Shown in pieces: positions 54,201 through 64,000 of a DNA stretch of 64,000 nucleotides. A model generated the notes under the pieces. It was not told where the DNA came from, made no database searches, and was given only the letters and a program-made list of their open reading frames with translations. Within the stretch, counting starts at the first letter, position 1, and each line of letters starts with the position of its first letter. The stretch comes from Morella rubra (lineage: Eukaryota; Streptophyta; Magnoliopsida; Fagales; Myricaceae). The stretch spans positions 1,463,252 to 1,527,251 of the forward strand of contig CM025855.1 of assembly GCA_003952965.2 (NCBI GenBank). Direction: 5' to 3'. The translations under genes and the position numbers were made by a program.

Positions 54201-54417
54201 ACTACATTCGAGTAAGGTCGTGCAACATTATACAATCTGAGGGGCCAGTGGAGGAACTAGGATTTTAGTTAAGGAGGGCAAATTTCTAAGGCAAAATGAC
54301 ATCTCAAAAATTTTTATACGTAATGAAAAAGTGTTTAGAGTTAAAATATCGAAAATTAAGGGCTAAAAATATTGGAAAAAAAAAGCTAGGCTTAAGAAGG
54401 ATTTTCATTTTTTTAAA

Positions 54418-54776
54418 TCAGAGCAGAACAATGTGGATGTTTCTATTCTAAAAAATAAATATTTTTTTTCTATTAAACAAATTTTGTTTTTATATTCAAA
54501 CGACGAGAAAAATGGCACGCACGTAAAAACAAATTTATCAAATGGCACAGGCATCTCAGTTTTGTATTGCTACAAAATATTTCCCTTTGAGCATTTTTTT
54601 TCTTTCTTTTAGGTAAGTAATTGGAACGAATATTGTTTAGCATTGAATTGGTTGTTTTGTTGCGTCAGTCAAATGAAGCTAAAATGTCCCGCCAGTCTCA
54701 CACCGCATTACCTTTCAAAACTCTTTCTGAGTCTCCCTCCCTCGCGCCGCACTACACCAAATTGTTCTGCTCTGAT
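54418..54776. mobile_element. 359-bp element with perfect 16-bp inverted ends, left arm
   Basis: ATCAGAGCAGAACAAT at 54,418-54,433 is exactly inverted at 54,761-54,776. The interior has no convincing coding sequence. Flanks are T/A-rich (TTTTTTAA and AATTAAAA), so a target duplication cannot be defined. The mirror copy is at 58,322-58,680. Confidence 0.6.
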
Positions 54777-55474
54777 AATTAAAAAAAAAAGGTTGGGCTT
54801 ATGAAAGTGGGGGCGGGCTGGCCTACCTAGGGCTATATGGTGGTAACGCAGGATATAACATCTTACTCCATAAAGAAATTCCACAAATTTATTTCTTATT
54901 TTAATCTTTCTCATTCACCAGCTCTTACTATTATTACTTTTCGAAACCTTTTCTTTTTTTTCTTTAAGGATTAGGGGTTTGTTAATAAAACAAGTAAGAT
55001 ATGTAAAACTAAATTCAAGCGTACCATTATTAATCATTTTGGAAGCATTTTTCAAATACTTCGAAAATATATTTCAAACGCTTTGGTATTTACCAAACCA
55101 ATAATGTATGCTTTAACAAAGTCACTATCCTGTGGGATGTGATCGGTACACCGATTTTTTTTTTTTAATAAGTATATGTACATTGATTCAAATGGATGAA
55201 AAAAAAAATTATTCTAAAGCAACTTTTGAACCAATTTAGAAGATGAAAATATCACAGCCACACATCAAAAGGGTCAAAGAGAAATATTATTACTTTTCTT
55301 CGTAAGCTAAATGTAAGCTAAATGGAATGTGTTGGAAGCTTGGACTAAAGTAAGTTTGAACTAAAAGCTCTTTGACCAGCCCACTTCATCCCCTTCATTC
55401 AAATACGACTTATCCATGCTGGCTCAGTGAGTTGGTCGAAATTAACACCACCTCACCCACACAACATAAATGAC

Positions 55475-55980
55475 GATCATACAGCGTATCCTTGCCCTTC
55501 TTTTGTTGTCTCTACCAATGCTCAAATGATAACCACCCTCACAAAGAGCCACTAAAGTGGATCGAGAGGTTTCCAATCAACATCCAGCGTATCCTTGCCC
55601 TACTCGCCGTCAAGAAGGCTATAGAGGAAGAGGCGGCTGTAACAGTGACACGGTCAGAGAAGGTAAGCATGGGCCGACACTGGAAATTTTTTTTATTTAT
55701 GCATAATTATTACGTCACTATAGTGTTAGCCCCATGTTTTTGCGATGCAGAAACAAAATTCAAGAGTTCGTCGGCCACTAGAACAGACATCACCTCCGAC
55801 ACCGAAGGTAGATGGACTCCCCACTTCGGCATTTTATTCATGCATCGACTACTTGTAATATTTTACTATTTCGATCTTTACTAAGTGGTTTAATTTCTGT
55901 TTAGTTTTTTTTGCGTACACATCCGCCAGAGGCATCGTCTTCACGGAGGAAAAGATTTCTCACACAAGCCTATGGTTAGT
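55475..55980 (+). other. Three exon-like blocks of unknown gene, left arm (mirrored at 57,118-57,623)
   Basis: Blocks ending at about 55,662 (KKAIEEEAAVTVTRSEK before GTAAGC), at 55,751-55,807 (KQNSRVRRPLEQTSPPTPK between CAG and GTAGAT) and at about 55,905-55,969 (LRTHPPEASSSRRKRF before GTTAGT) keep one reading frame across GT..AG boundaries. The product is basic and Ser/Pro-rich. I do not recognise the family. CAGCGTATCCTTGCCCT occurs at 55,481 and again about 103 bases later, suggesting an internal duplication in the first block. Confidence 0.35.
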
Positions 55981-56220
55981 TAGTGTTCGTGTCTAGCAAT
56001 TTAACTCTAATGATCTGTTTGTATGTATTTATATTCCCTATGTAGCTTGTTTTCTTTAATAGTGTTTGCTAAAAAGTGTTTATTGTAAATAAATCCTACT
56101 TGAAGTGGTAAATTGTTCAGTCCGTTTGTCACATTTGGTAAAAATATTGCTTAATGTTGTGCCCATTTCTCGTAAAATATGTTCTGGAGTAAGGATGTGT
56201 TTATTGCTAAACATACTAAC

Positions 56221-56438
56221 CCCCGTGACTCCAATCATTCTTCTCATCATGTAAATGTTGTGGTAGAACTTCGTCAGGAGTTGAAACAAGAAAATAAATG
56301 ATAGTATCGTCGTTATCTTTTTAATCCGCTCTTCTCTTATCAATTTTGGTACCACAACCATAATACAGCCTCCAAAAAAAAGAAGAAGAGATATATTTCG
56401 TAAGAGCAAGCAATTGTCGTACGGGAAACCAAAATATC
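56221..56438 (-). pseudogene. Fragment resembling a cyclic-nucleotide-gated channel exon, left arm
   Basis: The minus strand reads MVVVPKLIREERIKKITTIL, SFIFLFQLLTKFYHNIYMMR and RMIGVTG, followed by a donor-like GTTAGT. This resembles the transmembrane segment of plant CNGC19/20-type channels (..VIPKL.., F.FQ.LPK.YH.I.MMRRM..VTG), where an intron after VTG is plausible. Upstream the frame drifts and no further channel exon is found, so it is a gene fragment. The similarity is from memory and not certain. Confidence 0.4.
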
Positions 56439-56659
56439 ACGGAGAAAGCAGCAATATTTAACCTACATATATATTTAAGGGTGTGTTTATTGTTCTAGCG
56501 TAACTGGCTAGTTAGGTTGCACAAATTAACAATCTTAAACTTAAGGAAACTAGAGCATACGAAGACAAGTGATGGATATCGTGGAATTGGCTATTGACAC
56601 ATAGGGGGACTCATTGATGGAGCATATATGGACGTTAGAGTTAGATTTGTATTTATTTC
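56439..56659. other. Spacer of the giant inverted repeat
   Basis: This 221-base sequence has no mirror partner. It includes TTAAGGGTGTGTTTATTGTT at about 56,473, which looks like a PIF/Harbinger end with a TTA target, but no partner end was found. The arm match breaks sharply at 56,438/56,660. Confidence 0.6.
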
Positions 56660-56877
56660 GATATTTTGGTTTCCCGTACGACAATTGCTTGCTCTTACGA
56701 AATATATCTCTTCTTCTTTTTTTTGGAGGCTGTATTATGGTTGTGGTACCAAAATTGATAAGAGAAGAGCGGATTAAAAAGATAACGACGATACTATCAT
56801 TTATTTTCTTGTTTCAACTCCTGACGAAGTTCTACCACAACATTTACATGATGAGAAGAATGATTGGAGTCACGGGG
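56660..56877 (+). pseudogene. Fragment resembling a CNGC exon, right-arm mirror copy
   Basis: Mirror of 56,221-56,438, here on the plus strand and directly next to the palindrome spacer. A frame remains open from 56,614 to 57,018 but passes out of the similarity after VTG at 56,877. Confidence 0.4.
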
Positions 56878-58321
56878 GTTAGTATGTTTAGCAATAAACA
56901 CATCCTTACTCCAGAACATATTTTACGAGAAATGGGCACAACATTAAGCAATATTTTTACCAAATGTGACAAACGGACTGAACAATTTACCACTTCAAGT
57001 AGGATTTATTTACAATAAACACTTTTTAGCAAACACTATTAAAGAAAACAAGCTACATAGGGAATATAAATACATACAAACAGATCATTAGAGTTAAATT
57101 GCTAGACACGAACACTAACTAACCATAGGCTTGTGTGAGAAATCTTTTCCTCCGTGAAGACGATGCCTCTGGCGGATGTGTACGCAAAAAAAACTAAACA
57201 GAAATTAAACCACTTAGTAAAGATCGAAATAGTAAAATATTACAAGTAGTCGATGCATGAATAAAATGCCGAAGTGGGGAGTCCATCTACCTTCGGTGTC
57301 GGAGGTGATGTCTGTTCTAGTGGCCGACGAACTCTTGAATTTTGTTTCTGCATCGCAAAAACATGGGGCTAACACTATAGTGACGTAATAATTATGCATA
57401 AATAAAAAAAATTTCCAGTGTCGGCCCATGCTTACCTTCTCTGACCGTGTCACTGTTACAGCCGCCTCTTCCTCTATAGCCTTCTTGACGGCGAGTAGGG
57501 CAAGGATACGCTGGATGTTGATTGGAAACCTCTCGATCCACTTTAGTGGCTCTTTGTGAGGGTGGTTATCATTTGAGCATTGGTAGAGACAACAAAAGAA
57601 GGGCAAGGATACGCTGTATGATCGTCATTTATGTTGTGTGGGTGAGGTGGTGTTAATTTCGACCAACTCACTGAGCCAGCATGGATAAGTCGTATTTGAA
57701 TGAAGGGGATGAAGTGGGCTGGTCAAAGAGCTTTTAGTTCAAACTTACTTTAGTCCAAGCTTCCAACACATTCCATTTAGCTTACATTTAGCTTACGAAG
57801 AAAAGTAATAATATTTCTCTTTGACCCTTTTGATGTGTGGCTGTGATATTTTCATCTTCTAAATTGGTTCAAAAGTTGCTTTAGAATAATTTTTTTTTTC
57901 ATCCATTTGAATCAATGTACATATACTTATTAAAAAAAAAAAATCGGTGTACCGATCACATCCCACAGGATAGTGACTTTGTTAAAGCATACATTATTGG
58001 TTTGGTAAATACCAAAGCGTTTGAAATATATTTTCGAAGTATTTGAAAAATGCTTCCAAAATGATTAATAATGGTACGCTTGAATTTAGTTTTACATATC
58101 TTACTTGTTTTATTAACAAACCCCTAATCCTTAAAGAAAAAAAAGAAAAGGTTTCGAAAAGTAATAATAGTAAGAGCTGGTGAATGAGAAAGATTAAAAT
58201 AAGAAATAAATTTGTGGAATTTCTTTATGGAGTAAGATGTTATATCCTGCGTTACCACCATATAGCCCTAGGTAGGCCAGCCCGCCCCCACTTTCATAAG
58301 CCCAACCTTTTTTTTTTAATT

Positions 58322-58680
58322 ATCAGAGCAGAACAATTTGGTGTAGTGCGGCGCGAGGGAGGGAGACTCAGAAAGAGTTTTGAAAGGTAATGCGGTGTGA
58401 GACTGGCGGGACATTTTAGCTTCATTTGACTGACGCAACAAAACAACCAATTCAATGCTAAACAATATTCGTTCCAATTACTTACCTAAAAGAAAGAAAA
58501 AAAATGCTCAAAGGGAAATATTTTGTAGCAATACAAAACTGAGATGCCTGTGCCATTTGATAAATTTGTTTTTACGTGCGTGCCATTTTTCTCGTCGTTT
58601 GAATATAAAAACAAAATTTGTTTAATAGAAAAAAAATATTTATTTTTTAGAATAGAAACATCCACATTGTTCTGCTCTGA
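58322..58680. mobile_element. 359-bp inverted-end element, right-arm mirror copy
   Basis: Mirror of 54,418-54,776; the same 16-bp ends, ATCAGAGCAGAACAAT, are present in this arm. Confidence 0.6.
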
Positions 58681-61600
58681 TTTAAAAAAATGAAAATCCT
58701 TCTTAAGCCTAGCTTTTTTTTTCCAATATTTTTAGCCCTTAATTTTCGATATTTTAACTAAAACACTTTTTGCATTACGTATAAAATTTTTTTTTTGTCA
58801 TTTCGCCTTAAAAATTTGCCCTCCTTAACTAAAATCCTAGTTCCTCCACTGGCCCCTCAGATTGTATAATGTTGCACGACCTTACTCGAATGTAGTCAAA
58901 TACCACAAGTAAACATTTTACTGAGGTCTGTGTAATTTTCCATAGATGGCAAGCAGGTTAAATGTAAGAATAACAGAGTGAATTTAAAACATGTCCGAAC
59001 CATACATGATCCTTGTGTGTAAAAGCACGTTACAACAACTATGTCACAACAACCACGTCTTACGTCTAATAAGAACTCCAATTTCATCAACCGTGCAAGA
59101 AAGCAATAGAACATATTGTTTAACCATCGAACATAGGTCCCACAAGCTACAAACGCCCTTTCAACTTCTAGTCGTCGCTCAAGTCAACAACGGGGATATG
59201 ACCGGTGCATTTCTTGTTGACCATTGGAGTCTTCCGGGTGTCTTTGGTGGTGGTTTGAGGTTGCTCTATAGTTGTAGACGAACCCGTTTGTGAACATCCT
59301 TTAATAGGTTCATCCCGTAGGACAAGTTGCCTTGGGCGATGAGAAGTCCATCGTATACCCCTAGAAGGGCCTATCGATTGGTCGATCGAGTCACTCTTAT
59401 TCCTTGATCCGAGCGATAATATTGATGTCGCTGGGCTATCAGGTATTACGATAATCTCCAGAAGTGGAGATGTTGCTGACTCAGATTTTTCTAAAGACCC
59501 GAACAATGATCTTTTGGAGGACTTTGACATGGTTCACCAGGGAAACGTACTCTTGGAGACACTCTTATGATGGGTGGAAGTTTGAGAAACTTTGATAAAA
59601 TAATGGGATGTGTTATCAGATTGGATGCACTTCGGATATATAAATTATGTCCTGAAACAGTCACCCTTCCATCTATACTATCAATGTTACAGTTGCACCT
59701 AATGCGGACTTTAGTGGTGGTGCCAGTGTTAGTCGTGAGTCAAATCATTTGATGAAATAGTAGTACAGGACTAAATTTTTAGAAAAAAAAAGCATGTTGC
59801 AAAAATAATCAAGGATATATCAAGTGGTAAATATTAAGTGAAATAGGAAGTGTACATAGGAAAACAAAAAGTGAAGCAGGAAGTGTATCATATTTATTAG
59901 GCACTTCGTTCAAATCTTACTGATTTTTGCTAAACACGACAGGGTGAACACTACAATATAAAATTTAGAAAAAAAAAACACTACAATATAAAAATGGTGG
60001 TTCATGGGTCAGTTTACTTTGTCAGTATAAGTGATACGTTGGATTTACCTTTGTCATTTGCTGTGATTCTCTGGCATACGCATAAGAGCCTTTAGCCTGT
60101 CATGCTTGCCGTTCTTACTATTTATTCTGGCCTTTAGCCGGTGGCATTGGTTCAAACTTCACGTTATTACAATGTCTTCTCACATCGCTAATGTCATCTT
60201 CAAGCATTTTGTCTCGGTATCCATTTATGATGCATAGCTGATACCTGCCAGCCTGTCCATATAGGACATAACCTGTTATTCGATGATCCATGCCTTTTAT
60301 GCCAATAAATAAGGGGACAGTGGACCTACTAGCACTATTTTGGTTTCCATTTAAAGCAATAATGAACATCTGTTTGAATAGGAGCTGAGAGTTAACGATA
60401 CAATTTTACTTTACCAATCCTTTCGGAAACAACAATTGCAGGATAAACTTTTACGATAAGTACTCAACACTAGTAAAAAAATAATCTCCCGTATCTTTTG
60501 AGACATAAGTAAAAGTATTAAGTCATTGCTCAACTACTATATCATAGAGTCTGATATAGTTGCGTTTGTTAAGTAAATTAGTATATGATTTTTCCACCTC
60601 AGTATCTCAATTTACACATACAGACTTGGAACACCAAATGGTTAACACTGGTAATTAATAAAGATCAATACTGAAGTTGAAAATGGCTTACAGTATAGTA
60701 GATTTGCATTCCACGAGATTCACTTTATATTTTTTTTAAGAACTTGTAAACAACAAACTAATGGCAATTGTAATGTTTATAGGGAGCAGTGATATCCAAC
60801 CACTGTGAATCTGCGAGAAACCATGTGCGATATGGGTTAAAGGGGTTGACGTGGTTTTCTAACTTGGTCCACTGAGATATTTTGTTTTTGTTTTTTACAT
60901 AGGTCCACTGAGGTATGATAGACTGTTTTTTTGGATGTGCACGAACTATCCAGATATGCAATGGCATGTGGACAAAATTTGAAGATTCGTGTTAGATAGG
61001 GTAATGGCATGTGGACAACATAGGAAGATTCGTGTTAGATACGGTATTTGGATTTATGTATAAGGCAGCTATAGTAGTTGGAAGAAATTTTTAGTAAGAA
61101 TCTTGCCAGATGTACGACAATTTCATCAGAACATAAAAAGGCCTGGTGCTTGGCAGAATGCGCTCCAACTCTGTCAGGTGGTGGATAAATGTCAAGATCA
61201 ATAATAGGGTGGAATAGATAATGGTAATAACCAAAGTAAATGCCAAGAAAACAAACAACCAAATTAAATAATTCGAAAGAAGCAATGGTTTGAAATATTA
61301 TATATGTTTCAAACATTGTGATTGGACACGAGACCGTTGCAGCGACAAATTAAATCACGTGTTGTCGTTTGCAGACCATTGAGCACGTTAAATAGTGATA
61401 TCATTTTTCCTAATTACTGTCATCCCATACACATAGCCTCTGAGGTGAAAGTTATTGCTTGTACTTTTTCTGTCATGAATGTCCATGACTCTATTAAGTA
61501 GCTGTTGCAACAACGTACACGACAATTGTAGGAGTTAGTAGAGCATTAATTGCCATGCAGCCTTTCAGAAGTCCTATAGAAATCAAAGTTAAAGTGTTCT

Positions 61601-62294
61601 TGTTAATGTGAAAAAAAAAACTTATATGGGTTTTTTAGATTGTTTGCTGGTAACGGCCCTAACGGGGCACAATGAAGCGAGCCAATTACACCACGTTAGA
61701 CTCTTTTAGTAAGAATTTTTGTCCTAAACAACATATAAACAAATTTTAGCTGTTGTTATTGCCAACAACAATTTTACGTACTTTCATAAATAAAACAAAA
61801 ATAACATATATATATATATATATATTGAAAGTTAAAGTAACAAGACTGTTGAATATATTGAATGTCGTGTAGTTGAATGCTTTACAGCAATCCTACTGCC
61901 AAGTGCACTCTTATTGGCTTGTATGATTTCAGCTACAGATATATATCAAATATCTTTACTCGCATAACAATAAATCCTTTGACACATCATAATTGCGGAT
62001 ATTTAAGGGCTTATATTATCATTGACTAGGTGTTGTTGCATAAAATTCCAAACAGAGCTACAACCTTACGATAACCTCAGCGATACATTGAAACCATAAT
62101 GATACATTGAAAACTATCCATATTCTGCAAATACAGATACATAATTGGACGTAATTTTAGTAAGTAATTTTAGTAATATGTTGAAATACTCCTAATGGAT
62201 TTGTTTGCCACATCTTTCAATTTTAATATACCTGCCATGAAAATTAGTGGACTAAATAACTAGTTCTTATAGTCTACTGACTACGTGCTTCTCG

Positions 62295-62632
62295 TCATTC
62301 TCCATCCGCACCAGGAGCATGAGTTTCAAATATCCTTTGCAGCACGCTGTAGTGCAGGCATCCCTTCGCTCAGAATTTCCAATGGTGTGGATAAGCCTAA
62401 AAAGAAAAAACATTGTCCACGCTTAAGGGCTAATTCAATTATAACTTGTTGACCCGAATGGGTTAGACGATGTATTAGTTAGACCACTATTACATATGTA
62501 TTGGAATGTACATACTTGGAGATAGTTATTCCATTTTGCATCTGTTGCGAGGACTACATTGGCATCTCTGTCATAAATAAAGCCATCGGTTCTTATCAGT
62601 TCTGTGAAATTATTATAATCGGATGAAACCAC
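62295..62632 (-). pseudogene. Harbinger Myb/SANT-like ORF fragment, right-arm mirror copy
   Basis: Mirror of 50,466-50,803: blocks 62516-62632 and 62295-62396 on the minus strand with the same missing first half and the same internal TGA. Confidence 0.7.
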
Positions 62633-64000
62633 CGACCTTTAGACGGTTATGTACAATGTTGCGCTCATTAAGGTAATTAGACGAGACACGGGGTGTGATC
62701 ATGGAGGAGGTGGTGGCCATGACTTTGTTTATTATAGGACATGCGACAGGCTACCAACAAGTGTTAGATAGATTTCAACATTCCATAGAGACTGAATCGC
62801 GTCACTTCAAGTTAACAATTAGAGCCATTTGCATATTGGGTCAACATATTATACGCCTCACACATACAACTGGAGTGTATCCTTACATCAAGAGGTCAAG
62901 TACTTACTTTCCTTGGTTCCAGGTACAGAGCAATTTGCCTTACTCAATTGTCATTTTTGAATAGTTATTGTATGTTTGAATTACTATTAAATCCCGTCGA
63001 TTTCCTTTTATAATGGGCTGATGCAATTTTAAATTCGGTGACTATGGATAGCACTGCATTGGAGCGATCGATGGAATCCTTGTAAAGGTATGTGTCCCTG
63101 TAGAGTACCAGACGGCTTCTCAATCTAGGAAGGGAACAACCATGCAAAATGTGATGTGCGTCGTTGACTTTGACATGATGTTCACGTTTGTGTATACGGG
63201 GTGAGAAGGCTCCGCAAACGACTCACGAGTGTTTATTGATGCGTTAACAAGAGAAGAAATGGCTTTCCCACGAGCACCTCCTGGTAATTTAAACATCATA
63301 CAATAAAATTTATCAGTGGATTTCCTGATTATCATTAACTTGCATATCCGATGAAGCATGTTAGTCGTTTATTGTTGTTCTCGTTAGTACCTTTGGCTAA
63401 CTTTGACACACATAGAGTTAGGCAAGTCCTTATTTATATTGGCAGTGGAAATATAGCTAATATTGTAGAATTCGGATGACATATTTAATGACACGTTGGG
63501 CACGTTGGTATAGTCTTTATAGCAACGCATTTTTTCTGTAGTGAAATGCTTGTTGGGTAGTAGATAGTTATGCTATATATCTTTGCACTGGGAGGCCTTA
63601 CACAAACTGCTCCACTCCTCTAATTCGTCCTCCGTATACTGATCCAACGATCCAAATAATTGATTTGCATTGTATGTTTTAACTTCTACGAAATTCTTGT
63701 CATTTTCCCCTGTACAAATAATTGATATCGAAATTATTAATTTTATTGTACTAGCTAATCCAAATTCTACCAAAGGAAGATAGAGGGAGAAAGAAGATAA
63801 TGAGCAATATTTGATACTGTGGTTTTATTTTTTAAATGCTTTTCATACAAAATTTCAGATTCCATTGTATACTACCCAACATGTCTGACAAATTTTAATA
63901 CAATATGTTTATTGTGCAAGTGACTTATATGATGCTATGCCAAGTTATTACTACATATTGGACTCCGGATATCCAATGGTCGGAGGCTTCATGCGTCCGT
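62632..64000 (+). pseudogene. PIF/Harbinger transposase, right-arm mirror copy, cut by window end
   Basis: This is the mirror image of the left-arm transposase, with blocks about 62632-62922, 63052-63283 and 63923-64000. It carries the same G-stop-EGSA lesion, so the lesion predates the duplication or arose through it. The third catalytic residue lies beyond the window. Confidence 0.85.

Larger units (their letters stand above)
49098..64000. repeat. Giant inverted repeat, arms at least 7.34 kb, 221-bp spacer
   Basis: The left arm 49,098-56,438 is the reverse complement of the right arm 56,660-64,000; mirrored positions sum to 113,098 (113,097 over part of the arms). The last bases of the window mirror 49,098 onward, so the right arm, and probably the match, continues beyond the window. 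Differences are few: the AT microsatellite and adjoining T run near 51,285 (mirror near 61,800), and a cluster at 54,285-54,340 versus 58,760-58,815. The spacer 56,439-56,659 is unique in the window. All features of the left arm occur again, in reverse, in the right arm. Confidence 0.97.

Overview
The window reads as nuclear DNA of a eudicot plant, probably woody, though I cannot name the species. The reasons are an AT-rich background, short exons joined by GT..AG introns, plant-specific families (a PLATZ zinc-binding protein, a plastid-type pfkB kinase, an SYN4-like cohesin subunit) and many short TTA-flanked transposon remnants. Nothing bacterial or viral is intact, and no tRNA, rRNA or CRISPR array was seen.

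Layout. 1-11.25 kb: an SYN4-like alpha-kleisin (Rad21/SCC1) gene on the minus strand, its 3' end cut by the window start. Its middle exons are tandemly duplicated, with a period of about 2.3 kb. 11.25-16.2 kb: AT-rich intergenic DNA with a small inverted-repeat element, one of two copies of a 0.74-kb duplicated segment (the other is at 23 kb) and a copia-like LTR fossil. 16.3-18.1 kb: a complete nascent polypeptide-associated complex alpha gene (minus). 18.9-22.1 kb: a foldback element, a LINE stump and a small cysteine-rich RIN13-like gene (minus) with a MITE in its first intron. 22.3-30.5 kb: repeat-rich intergenic DNA, including a 1.76-kb TTA-flanked DNA element with another repeat inside it. 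30,555-31,554: exactly 1000 N. 31.55-33.0 kb: the 3' part of a PLATZ gene (plus). 33.4-40.5 kb: intergenic. 40.6-46.7 kb: a pfkB-family sugar/nucleoside kinase gene (minus) whose second exon carries two compensating deletions. 46.7-48.6 kb: intergenic.

48.6-64 kb is the most unusual part. It is a giant inverted repeat: about 7.34 kb of left arm (from 49,098) is mirrored almost base for base by the right arm (to 64,000) around a 221-bp spacer at 56,439-56,659. The arms carry a decayed PIF/Harbinger element (a DDE transposase and the C-terminal half of its Myb/SANT-like partner), a 359-bp element with perfect 16-bp inverted ends, an unrecognised chain of exon-like blocks, and a fragment resembling a cyclic-nucleotide-gated channel exon.

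The host genes are unrelated housekeeping or regulatory genes that do not form a pathway. Several structural oddities (a fixed-size N gap, duplications with perfect cores and indel-ridden edges, compensating exon deletions, a fold-back palindrome) could be biology, but they are also what gap-filled or haplotype-joined assemblies produce. I found no convincing new biological system. The palindrome and the kleisin duplication most deserve verification.
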